This document shows, piece by piece, positions 15,940-22,461 of a stretch of DNA of 22,461 bases. Under the pieces are notes generated by a model that did no database searches, had not been told where the DNA came from, and worked only from the letters and a program-made list of their open reading frames with translations. Origin of the DNA: CAYYOS01 sp964473355. GTDB taxonomy: Bacteria > Pseudomonadota > Gammaproteobacteria > Burkholderiales > REEB80. The position numbers were made by a program, and so were the translations under genes. The stretch is taken from contig CAYYOS010000023.1 in NCBI GenBank assembly GCA_964473355.1, forward strand, positions 1 through 22,461, in the 5' to 3' direction. Position 1 is the first letter of the stretch. Every line of letters begins with the position of its first letter.

Positions 15940-16532
15940 ACGAGCTTAAAAACCACTCAGCCGGTGCAGCTAAGCCTGATGATAAGTCAAGCGGTTCTGT
16001 CGAACCGCAAATTGAAACCGCGCGAGTTTATTTCGCACTTTGGCCCAGCGCGATGATTAGAACGCGGCTACAGAACGTCACCGGTAAATTATCCGCAGTA
16101 TGCGGCGGCAGGCCCATATTGGCGGAACTACTTCACTTAAGCCTCGTTTTTATCGGGGAAATCCCCGTAAGCATTTTGCCCGACTTAGGTGTCGCTGCTA
16201 GTCAAGTGAAAGGACAACCATTTAGTTTACAGTTGAAAAAATTCGGCTGTTGGCATCGCAAGTGGCTGGTGTGGGTGGCGCCAGAGGCCACGCCCGCGGC
16301 GCTGACCGAACTGGTCAACAACTTGCGTAACGTCTTAAAGGAAAAACACATCGCCTTTGATGAGAAAATCTTTATTCCTCATGTGACGCTTCTCCGCGAA
16401 GCGGAATGCAAGTCTGTGGAAATCGCGGCTCGGCCCATTAACTGGCGGGTGCACGATTTCGTGTTGGTTCGATCGGTGCTAAGTAAATCTGGGCCGGACT
16501 ATGAAGTCATTGGGCGCTGGAATTTGGAATGA
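15936..16532 (+). CDS. thpR: RNA 2',3'-cyclic phosphodiesterase (2'-5' RNA ligase family)
   Basis: The 198-residue product belongs to the two-histidine (2H) phosphoesterase fold. The first motif is LHLSLVFIGE with His67 and Ser69 (usually HxT). The second is PHVTLLRE with His149 and Thr151. The family opens 2',3'-cyclic phosphates on RNA ends and can act as a 2'-5' ligase in vitro. About 30 residues ahead of the fold are polar and likely disordered. The start is fixed by a 4-base overlap with the ispDF stop, which indicates co-translation. The last 26 bases overlap the end of mnmH on the other strand. Confidence 0.88.
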   Translation: MNELKNHSAGAAKPDDKSSGSVEPQIETARVYFALWPSAMIRTRLQNVTGKLSAVCGGRPILAELLHLSLVFIGEIPVSILPDLGVAASQVKGQPFSLQLKKFGCWHRKWLVWVAPEATPAALTELVNNLRNVLKEKHIAFDEKIFIPHVTLLREAECKSVEIAARPINWRVHDFVLVRSVLSKSGPDYEVIGRWNLE

Positions 16533-17607
16533 GGCTGGCGATCTCGCGGACGGCCCGTCGCACATCCGCAGCATTCAGCGAGCTTAACGAAATGGTGAAG
16601 CCCGCGGCAAATTCGCTAAAATGACTGTGGGTGGATTTCTCGTAACTTGGGTCGTAGTGTAGATGCAATAACTCTGCTACCAACAGGTCCCATTGTTGGG
16701 TCAGCGCATAAGTTTGCCACCTTGTGATAGTAGAAGCGGATTGAAGGCGCGCCAGATGCGTCAACTTGGCGCTAAGTAAAGTGGGATCCGCGAGGAAATG
16801 TTGGTAAGTTTCTTTTAAGTAGGCGACGCGCGCAGCCAATGGCACGCTTAAAGAAATACATTGACCTGCCCGCAATTGTTCTAACAACGACACAGGCACG
16901 CGTAACCGACCGATTTTCTGACTTTCCGCTTCTACGAATACCGGTAAGCGCGGATCAAAAAGACTAAGCCGGTGCCAAATTTGGCTTTCAAAAAACTTCT
17001 GGGTGGGTTGGGGCTTGGTAGGTAAATCGCCAAGCACAGAACCGCGGTGGCAGGCTAAGGCCTCTAAATCCAATACCTGAAATCCTTGCTCCGCCAACGC
17101 CACTAATAGCGGGCTTTTACCCGAGCCGGTAGGCCCCGCTATGACCTTAAAACTAAAAACCTGGGGTAACTGAGATAAGCTTAGATTGACGTGTTGCCTA
17201 TAGGCTTTATAACCACCGGCCAGCTGAGCTGCTTGCCAGCCAATTTTCCGAAAGATATCCACCATCGCGCCGCTACGCGCGCCGCCTCGCCAACAGTAGA
17301 TGAGGGGGCGCCAGTTTTTAGGTTTCTCCGAAAGACTTTGTTCTAAATGTTGGGCAATATTTCGCGCCACATAGGCCGCACCCTTGCGCTTTGCCGTAAA
17401 AGCCGAAATTTGCTTATATTCGCTGCCCACTTCAGCGCGTTGTTCGTTGGTAAGCACCGGCAAATTGATGGCGCCGATGATATGATCGACCGCAAACTCG
17501 TCGGGGCTGCGCACGTCTATCAATTCGTCAAATGCTGCCAATTGTGATACGGTGACAGCAAAATCGCGTGAGTGAGGAGACCGTTGCATAATCGGACCGA
17601 TTACCAT
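16507..17607 (-). CDS. mnmH: tRNA 2-selenouridine synthase
   Basis: The product has 366 residues. An N-terminal rhodanese domain (about 20-140) holds the catalytic Cys105 in YCWRGGARSG. A C-terminal P-loop domain starts with GPTGSGKS at 158-165. The enzyme replaces sulfur by selenium in the wobble 2-thiouridine of tRNAs for Lys, Glu and Gln, using selenophosphate. The divergent neighbour selD makes that substrate. The ATG at 17607 is only 2 bases from the selD ATG. A second in-frame ATG at 17589 starts with MQRSPHS and may be the real start. Neither has a clear Shine-Dalgarno sequence. The 3' end overlaps thpR by 26 bases. Confidence 0.94.
   Translation of the reverse strand: MVIGPIMQRSPHSRDFAVTVSQLAAFDELIDVRSPDEFAVDHIIGAINLPVLTNEQRAEVGSEYKQISAFTAKRKGAAYVARNIAQHLEQSLSEKPKNWRPLIYCWRGGARSGAMVDIFRKIGWQAAQLAGGYKAYRQHVNLSLSQLPQVFSFKVIAGPTGSGKSPLLVALAEQGFQVLDLEALACHRGSVLGDLPTKPQPTQKFFESQIWHRLSLFDPRLPVFVEAESQKIGRLRVPVSLLEQLRAGQCISLSVPLAARVAYLKETYQHFLADPTLLSAKLTHLARLQSASTITRWQTYALTQQWDLLVAELLHLHYDPSYEKSTHSHFSEFAAGFTISLSSLNAADVRRAVREIASLIPNSSAQ
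17590..17602. promoter_or_regulatory. 13-bp dyad AATCGG-A-CCGATT between mnmH and selD starts
   Basis: The arms are perfectly complementary around one central base. The dyad lies directly upstream of the selD ATG (17610) and of the alternative mnmH ATG (17589). It is inside the first codons of mnmH if the 17607 start is used. Its position suits an operator shared by both genes, but no known consensus is recognised. Confidence 0.35.
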
Positions 17608-17609
17608 TT

Positions 17610-18656
17610 ATGAGTATTAAATTAACCGCATTTTCCCATGGGGGCGGGTGTGGGTGCAAAATTTCCCCCGGCATCTTAAGTGAAATCTTAGAAGGCTCCC
17701 CTTTAACCCAGGCGTTCCCTGATCTGCTGGTTGGCAAAGAATCCAGTGACGATGCCGCCGTTTATCGGATCAACGATGATCAAGCCATCGTTGCTACCAC
17801 GGATTTTTTTATGCCTATTGTGGACGATCCCGCCGACTTCGGCAGAATCGCAGCCACCAATGCACTTTCGGACATCTATGCGATGGGCGCCAAACCGCTA
17901 ATGGCCTTAGCAATTGTGGGCATGCCAGTCGACAAACTTCCGGTTGCCACCATACGCGAAATTTTAAAAGGCGGGGAGTCAGTCTGCCGCGAGGCGGGTA
18001 TTCCCATCGCCGGCGGGCATTCCATAGACTCTCCGGAACCCATCTATGGTTTGGTGGTGCTGGGCATCGTCGATCCGAAAAAAGTAAAGCGTAACGACCA
18101 AGCCCAAGCGGGCGATGTCATTATTTTGGGAAAGGGACTAGGGGTAGGGGTATTAAGCGCTGCGCTAAAAAAAGATAAGTTGGATGCCTCAGGCTATCAG
18201 GAGATGCTGGCCAGTACCACTAAACTCAATACCCCGGGATCGGTATTGTCGGAACTTGCCGACGTGCATGCGCTCACAGACGTCACTGGTTTTGGCTTGG
18301 CGGGACATTTGCTAGAAATTTGCCGTGGTTCAAAGTTGGCCGCGGAGCTCGTTTTTGCCCACATTCCGATATTGCCTCAGGCGGCCGCGTTAGCGCAGCA
18401 GGGCTATATGCCGGGGGCGGCAGGCAGAAACTGGGCGAGTTTTGGAAAATCGATTAGTTTGCCCGGCGACTCTCCAGAATGGCAAAAGCTGATGTTATGC
18501 GATCCACAAACTAGCGGCGGACTATTGGTTACTTGCGCAGAAGCGGCGGCAAAGGATGTGTTAGGGATATTTTTAAGCCAAGGTTTTAATCAGGCCGCGA
18601 TAATCGGGCGCATGACAGCCGGGCCCAGCGGCACGATTAAAGTTGCGGTGAACTAA
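17610..18656 (+). CDS. selD: Selenide, water dikinase (selenophosphate synthetase), Cys form
   Basis: The 348-residue product matches the family length. The N-terminal catalytic loop GGGCGCKIS has Cys14 (TGT, not a selenocysteine TGA) and Lys17, aligned with Cys17 and Lys20 of E. coli SelD. The ATP-binding PurM-like core follows: DDAAVY, TTDFFMPIVDDP, IAATNALSDIYAMG and GGHSID. The C-terminal half has TDVTGFGLAGH and CDPQTSGGLL. The enzyme makes selenophosphate from selenide and ATP. Here it sits head-to-head with mnmH, so the visible use of selenium is tRNA modification; selA and selB are not in the window. The start is secure by similarity. The promoter must overlap the 5' part of mnmH. Confidence 0.97.
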   Translation: MSIKLTAFSHGGGCGCKISPGILSEILEGSPLTQAFPDLLVGKESSDDAAVYRINDDQAIVATTDFFMPIVDDPADFGRIAATNALSDIYAMGAKPLMALAIVGMPVDKLPVATIREILKGGESVCREAGIPIAGGHSIDSPEPIYGLVVLGIVDPKKVKRNDQAQAGDVIILGKGLGVGVLSAALKKDKLDASGYQEMLASTTKLNTPGSVLSELADVHALTDVTGFGLAGHLLEICRGSKLAAELVFAHIPILPQAAALAQQGYMPGAAGRNWASFGKSISLPGDSPEWQKLMLCDPQTSGGLLVTCAEAAAKDVLGIFLSQGFNQAAIIGRMTAGPSGTIKVAVN

Positions 18657-18796
18657 TGAGCCGCGGAGGCGTTAAAATCGGAGCGTCGTTCGGAAACTTT
18701 GCGTCGATCTTTTTTTACTGAGCTGGACTGTCTGCGCCGGTCAGAAAGTCGCCGCTCCAAGGGTATAAATTCAACCTGGTACTGAGGGATAGTCAT
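18653..18796 (-). CDS. Possible 47-residue Arg-rich small protein
   Basis: The only ORF I see in the 285-bp gap has an ATG at 18796 and a TAG overlapping the last bases of selD by 4. The peptide begins MTIPQYQVEFIPLERRLSDRR and contains three similar basic blocks, ERRLSDRR, KKDRRK and SERRSD, before a small Ala-rich end. A weak GGCGGG lies four bases before the ATG. It has no membrane segment and no recognised domain. It may be a real small protein or a chance ORF. The repeated RR-x-x-DRR pattern is the main argument for coding. Confidence 0.35.
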   Translation of the reverse strand: MTIPQYQVEFIPLERRLSDRRRQSSSVKKDRRKVSERRSDFNASAAH

Positions 18797-18870
18797 GTTG
18801 CCCGCCAATGCATTGATGATAGCCACCAGAAAATTATAGCTACCTATTAGGATGTTGATAGGAAATTTAC

Positions 18871-18886
18871 ATTAACAATTATTAAC
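18871..18886 (+). promoter_or_regulatory. Direct repeat ATTAAC-AATT-ATTAAC, candidate response-regulator box
   Basis: Two identical hexamers lie 10 bp apart, one helical turn, as is usual for OmpR/PhoB-type dimers. The box ends 21 bases before the candidate -10. It stands directly upstream of the response regulator gene, which suggests autoregulation. Confidence 0.55.
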
Positions 18887-18907
18887 TTACCGAGAACGGG
18901 AGTTCAT

Positions 18908-18913
18908 TAGAAT
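18908..18913 (+). promoter_or_regulatory. Candidate -10 element of the two-component operon
   Basis: TAGAAT matches the -10 consensus at five of six bases. No good -35 stands at the right distance; instead the ATTAAC box overlaps or adjoins the -35 region, as in activator-dependent promoters. The predicted leader is about 22 bases and contains AAAGGAA before the ATG at 18942. Confidence 0.45.
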
Positions 18914-18941
18914 CTCCCCTGAACGATAAAAGGAATAAACC

Positions 18942-19622
18942 ATGAAAATTTTAATTATTGAGGACGATACTGCGGCCGCGGATTATTTACAAAAGGGCTT
19001 GCAAGGGTTCGGCTATGGGGTGGATGTGGCGCATGACGGTGAGCGTGGCGCGCAAATGGCACAAGAGTCGAACTTCGACTTATGGGTCATTGATGTCATG
19101 TTGCCCAAACAAGATGGTTTATCGGTGTTACGTACGTTGCGTGATGCCGGTAAAAAAACCCCTGCGCTTATTTTGAGCGCGTTAAGCGAAGTAGATGACA
19201 GGGTAGAGGGACTACGCGCTGGGGGTGACGACTATGTCGTCAAGCCCTATGCTTTTAACGAATTACAAGCGCGTATTGATGCGCTATTGCGACGCTCGCG
19301 TAGCTACGACGACGTCCCGACTGTTTTGGAGCTCGCGGATTTGAAAATGGATTTACTGGCGCGCACCGTAGTTCGTGCCGGTCAGGAAATCGTGCTTAAG
19401 CCCAGAGAGTTTCGTTTGCTGGAGTATCTATTGCGTCATGCGGGGCAGGTGGTTACTCGAACCATGTTGTTAGAAAATGTCTGGGATTATTTCTTTGATC
19501 CCCAAACCAACGTCGTTGATGTGCACGTTAGCCGCTTGCGTTTTAAAATAGATAAATATTTTACCAGCCCCTTGTTACACACTGTGCGCGGGTCTGGCTA
19601 TGTCCTACGCGCGCCTAAATGA
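18942..19622 (+). CDS. OmpR/PhoB-family response regulator
   Basis: The 226-residue product has a receiver domain (about 1-115) with the acidic pair in IIEDD, phospho-acceptor Asp51 in VIDVMLP, and Lys in VVKPY. A winged-helix DNA-binding domain (about 128-225) ends in DVHVSRLRFKID and TVRGSGYVLRAP, the signature of the OmpR/PhoB group. AAAGGAA precedes the ATG. The gene overlaps its kinase by 23 bases. Sequence style resembles metal- or envelope-stress regulators of the CusR/QseB type, but the signal and target genes are not shown. The direct repeat upstream suggests it activates its own operon. Confidence 0.95.
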   Translation: MKILIIEDDTAAADYLQKGLQGFGYGVDVAHDGERGAQMAQESNFDLWVIDVMLPKQDGLSVLRTLRDAGKKTPALILSALSEVDDRVEGLRAGGDDYVVKPYAFNELQARIDALLRRSRSYDDVPTVLELADLKMDLLARTVVRAGQEIVLKPREFRLLEYLLRHAGQVVTRTMLLENVWDYFFDPQTNVVDVHVSRLRFKIDKYFTSPLLHTVRGSGYVLRAPK

Positions 19623-20976
19623 ATTTCTATTTACCACCCCGGTTAGGCTCACACTTGGGTTTTTGTCGCTTTATGCGCTGGGCTCGGTTTTAATTTTTGG
19701 CTACTTAAACTATCAACTCTCCGCCACGCTCACGCGGCAAATTGACAAACTTCTTTTAGACCAGCAAAGTTTACTGGTCCTGCAAGCTCAGCACTATGGG
19801 TTTTCCGGGGTATATCGGGCAATCCAAAGTGAGATTATGAGCAAGGGAAAAGATGAGCGGGCTTACCGGATAACGGACCGCAAGGGTCAAGTCGTCTTTC
19901 AAGCTGGTGATCTACGGCTTCCTAACTTGCCGTCCTTCGATGGCATTCGAGAACTACACATTGCTATGCCGCCCACCGAAGAGCGACAGGTGGCGCGCGT
20001 CATTAGCTTCCAGCTGCCTCAAAAAATGCGCGCTGAAATTGCAATTAATATGTTGCCGGCAACAAGATTGACCACGGGGTTCTGGAACGCGTTTATTAAA
20101 ACCGAGATTCTCATCGTATTGCTGGGCTTAACTATTGGTCTGTGGCTGGCGCGCCGATTTTGGGCTCAGATTGAAGCTTTCAATGAGGTCACGCAACAAA
20201 TTGTCACCTCGGGAGAACTTTCGGGGCGCATTCCCGTGCACGGGAATGACGAATTTGCCCTATTGGCAACTAATGTTAATGCGATGTTGGAACGCATAGA
20301 AAGATTGGTGCAAGGTGTGCGCCAGGTGGGTGATAATATCGCCCATGATTTGCGCACGCCTTTAACCCGGTTGCGTGCGGACGTCGAAATGGCGTTACAA
20401 CAAGATGATGCCGATATCTGTCGGGCAACTTTAGAGCGGGCTCTGGTGGAATTAAACGGCATGCAGGCCACATTTGGTTCGTTGCTCGCGATAAGTCAAG
20501 CTGAAGTCGGAAGCAAACGCTTGCGCAAGCGGCCAATTGACTTCACCGAGCTTCTAAACGAAATGATAGAGCTGTATAGCCCCGCGGCGGAAGAAAACCA
20601 ATTGGTATTGGAGGAAGCTATCGCGCCGGGTTTGATGCTCACCGGTGACCGGCAAATTCTCGCGCAAGTTTTTGCTAATCTATTTGATAATGCCATGAAA
20701 TACGTTCCCGGCCCGGGCAAACTGTTGTTACGAGCTGAGATGAAAGATAATCTCATCCAGGTAGTGCTTGAGGACAGCGGCCCCGGTATACCGACGGATA
20801 TGCGCGAAAAAGTATTCGAGCGCTTTGCGCGACTCGATCCAGCACGGACCTATGCCGGTACGGGCTTAGGCTTAAGCTTAGTAAAAGCGTTTATAGAGCT
20901 CCATCAAGGCAGCGTTAAAGTCACGCAAAGCGCGCTGGGGGGCGCGGCTTTTACCATACACTTGCCGCTTTCTTAG
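19600..20976 (+). CDS. Membrane sensor histidine kinase, partner of the OmpR-type regulator
   Basis: The 458-residue product has a first membrane helix at about 14-36, a periplasmic region of about 130 residues without a recognised fold, and a second helix at about 168-187. HAMP (about 188-240) and HisKA follow, with His249 in NIAHDLRTPLTRLR. The HATPase domain has NLFDNAMKY, DSGPGIP and GTGLGLSL. It autophosphorylates on His249 and passes phosphate to Asp51 of the regulator just upstream. The start is inside the regulator gene (23-base overlap), which predicts coupled translation. The ligand is unknown. Confidence 0.95.
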   Translation: MSYARLNEFLFTTPVRLTLGFLSLYALGSVLIFGYLNYQLSATLTRQIDKLLLDQQSLLVLQAQHYGFSGVYRAIQSEIMSKGKDERAYRITDRKGQVVFQAGDLRLPNLPSFDGIRELHIAMPPTEERQVARVISFQLPQKMRAEIAINMLPATRLTTGFWNAFIKTEILIVLLGLTIGLWLARRFWAQIEAFNEVTQQIVTSGELSGRIPVHGNDEFALLATNVNAMLERIERLVQGVRQVGDNIAHDLRTPLTRLRADVEMALQQDDADICRATLERALVELNGMQATFGSLLAISQAEVGSKRLRKRPIDFTELLNEMIELYSPAAEENQLVLEEAIAPGLMLTGDRQILAQVFANLFDNAMKYVPGPGKLLLRAEMKDNLIQVVLEDSGPGIPTDMREKVFERFARLDPARTYAGTGLGLSLVKAFIELHQGSVKVTQSALGGAAFTIHLPLS

Positions 20977-21015
20977 CGTTTTGTGTTCTCCGAAGAAATG
21001 GTGAGATAATAAGCT

Positions 21016-21240
21016 ATGTTAATTAGATTAATTCTTCTTGCGGTCATTGTTTGGATAATATACCGCCTAATTAAGGGTTATACTAAAAGTCTGGCCAAGA
21101 CTCAATCTAAAAGCCCCGGGCAAATAAGTGAGGATATGGTACGCTGTGCGCAATGCGGTGTGCACATTCCTAAAAGCGAGGGATTATTTGCTGAAGGCAA
21201 GGTTTTTTGTAGTGAAGCCCACCGTAAATTAGAAAAGTAA
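21016..21240 (+). CDS. Small PP0621-type membrane-anchored zinc-ribbon protein
   Basis: The 74-residue product has an N-terminal hydrophobic helix (about 2-16) followed by a basic linker and a C-terminal CAQCG...FCSEAHR motif, which likely binds one zinc ion. This layout matches what I know as PP0621-family proteins, whose function is unknown and which often lie beside pilS in Betaproteobacteria. It starts 39 bases after the sensor kinase stop and ends 46 bases before the PilS-type gene, so it may be co-transcribed with pilS. The Shine-Dalgarno sequence is weak. Confidence 0.85.
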   Translation: MLIRLILLAVIVWIIYRLIKGYTKSLAKTQSKSPGQISEDMVRCAQCGVHIPKSEGLFAEGKVFCSEAHRKLEK

Positions 21241-21286
21241 TTCAATTAGACCTGGAAAGGCGACACTTATCCACGCTTACTCGAAG

Positions 21287-22461
21287 ATGGAAAAAATTCC
21301 GCTAAGCTGGCCCACCATCATTCCCGTGCAACCCAGCACGCATTCCGAATCATTTTGGCGTTCGCTACACTACTTTAATTTATACCGTCTGACGCTCGCC
21401 GGCGTGTTTGTGGCCGCCCATGTCCTGATTGGCCCGAACGCGTTCGGCGGGTCAAACCCCACGCTTTTCTTTGCAACCAGTATTGTTTACGCCGCAGTAG
21501 CAGCTATGCTCTCTATGAGCATAAGCTTGCGCTGGCCACGTTTTAAAACGCAGCTTGCGATGCACATATGCGTGGACATTGCGTTTATTGTTTTGCTTAT
21601 GTCCGCCAGCGGTGGCGTGCGTGGGGGCTTGGGTTTACTTCTCGTTGTATCGTTAGCAACCACAGGTTTAATTGGCCAAGGAAAGATGGCGGTGTTCTAT
21701 GCTTCCCTTGCCAGCATTGCGGTGCTCTTCGAACAAACTTATCGCACAATCGTTTTGGGAGAAGAAAGCGGCGTTTTCCTGCAAACCGGCCTGCTCAGCA
21801 TGGGGTTTTTTGCCACCGCCGTGCTCGCGCATTATTTAGCGCAACGTATTGTTGTAAGCGAACGGGTGGCAGTTAAACGTGGCGTGGATCTCGCTAATCT
21901 TGCCCAGGTCAATCAACTGGTTATTCAAGATATGCAAGACGGTGTCTTGGTCGTAGACGCAAAAGGGCGCGTTAGACAACGTAACTTACAGGTGGAGAAA
22001 TTACTGGGTTTAAATTCGGTAGGACGGCGCGAACTTAATCTAAGCGACTATTCCCCGGCGCTAACCGAACGGCTGCGGCGGTGGAAGGAAAACCCCGAGG
22101 TAAAGTTTGATCCGCTTCGGGTGTTGACAACTAACCGTCAGCTACGCACGCGTTTTGTAAGTATAGACCGGGATCGATCACTGGGTACGGTCATTTTCCT
22201 CGAAGACTTAAGTGTCGCGCAAACTCAAGCGCAGCAACTAAAACTGGCCGCCCTAGGCCGGCTTACCGCGAATATCGCCCATGAAATTCGTAATCCCTTG
22301 AGTGCGATTAGCCACGCCACCGAACTTCTGCAGGAAGAAGCGGGGCAAAACCAAACGCAAATTCGCTTGCTGGAAATTATTCGGGATAATGGATTGCGCC
22401 TAGATCGTATGGTAGAAGACGTGTTGCAGCTAAACCGCAGCGATCATGCACAAAAAGAGGA
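21287..22461 (+). CDS. pilS: PilS-type sensor histidine kinase of type IV pilus regulation (3' partial)
   Basis: The ORF opens at the ATG at 21287 and is still open at the window end (391 codons visible). The N-terminal part (about 35-185) has about six hydrophobic helices without a large periplasmic domain, as in PilS. A PAS-like domain (about 205-310) contains MQDGVLVVDAKG. The HisKA box is NIAHEIRNPLSAISHA with His332. The HATPase domain lies beyond the edge. PilS phosphorylates the sigma-54 activator PilR, which drives pilin transcription; pilR is expected just downstream. No other in-frame start is near, and the Shine-Dalgarno sequence is weak (GGAAAGG, 27 bases upstream). Confidence 0.92.
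   Translation, partial: MEKIPLSWPTIIPVQPSTHSESFWRSLHYFNLYRLTLAGVFVAAHVLIGPNAFGGSNPTLFFATSIVYAAVAAMLSMSISLRWPRFKTQLAMHICVDIAFIVLLMSASGGVRGGLGLLLVVSLATTGLIGQGKMAVFYASLASIAVLFEQTYRTIVLGEESGVFLQTGLLSMGFFATAVLAHYLAQRIVVSERVAVKRGVDLANLAQVNQLVIQDMQDGVLVVDAKGRVRQRNLQVEKLLGLNSVGRRELNLSDYSPALTERLRRWKENPEVKFDPLRVLTTNRQLRTRFVSIDRDRSLGTVIFLEDLSVAQTQAQQLKLAALGRLTANIAHEIRNPLSAISHATELLQEEAGQNQTQIRLLEIIRDNGLRLDRMVEDVLQLNRSDHAQKE

Noticed and set aside
17610..17670. Possible selenocysteine codon in selD
   Set aside because: The catalytic position is TGT (Cys14), with no in-frame TGA, so no selenocysteine insertion is needed.
18796..18870. - strand frame reading GSYNFLVAIINALAG, recalling the start of an MHYT membrane sensor
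   Set aside because: It has no start codon before the motif, is out of step by one residue with the family pattern, and does not continue as a membrane domain. At most it is a remnant, so it is not listed as a gene.
21568..21876. + strand 102-codon open frame near the right end
   Set aside because: It overlaps the PilS-type membrane domain in another frame. The PilS frame has clear family motifs and remains open to the window edge.

Overview
The window looks like chromosomal DNA of a betaproteobacterium of roughly 50% GC. The best evidence is the gene order mfd / ispD-ispF, which as I recall is typical of Betaproteobacteria, and a small PP0621-type membrane/zinc-ribbon gene placed just before a pilS-type sensor kinase. 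I cannot name the genus; a Nitrosomonadales-type member is a guess. Coding density is very high and many starts overlap the preceding stop. The longest stretch without a confident gene is about 285 bp (18657-18941). I see no tRNA, rRNA, IS element, phage gene or CRISPR array.

Region 1 (1-7675, + strand) is a four-gene signalling cassette in which each gene overlaps the next. It begins with a very large hybrid histidine kinase that enters from the left edge. This kinase has a tandem HAMP array with an exact 276-bp period, a GAF domain, a coiled coil, a kinase core and three receiver domains. It is followed by a CheR methyltransferase, a CheB methylesterase without a receiver domain, and a receiver-PAS-PAS-GGDEF-EAL protein. 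No chemoreceptor is present in the visible part. The layout suggests one pathway: a multi-HAMP sensor, possibly adapted by methylation, that controls cyclic-di-GMP.

Region 2 (7682-11249) has a SulP anion transporter on the - strand. Its true start is unclear, because family-like sequence continues upstream of the only usual start codon. Divergent to it is a small acidic ferritin-like protein with a perfect dyad in its promoter or leader and a clear terminator. Then comes purU (formyltetrahydrofolate deformylase).

Region 3 (11266-18656) is housekeeping. It holds mfd on the - strand, with an extended -10 promoter and a very short leader, and divergent ispDF, a single-ORF IspD-IspF fusion coupled to thpR. 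Next come mnmH (tRNA 2-selenouridine synthase) on the - strand and divergent selD (selenide, water dikinase), whose product supplies MnmH with selenophosphate. The mnmH and selD start codons are almost back to back around a 13-bp dyad.

Region 4 (18657-22461) has a possible tiny Arg-rich ORF on the - strand. It is followed by an OmpR-type response regulator with a direct-repeat box before its promoter, its overlapping membrane sensor kinase, the PP0621-like protein, and a PilS-type kinase that runs off the right edge.
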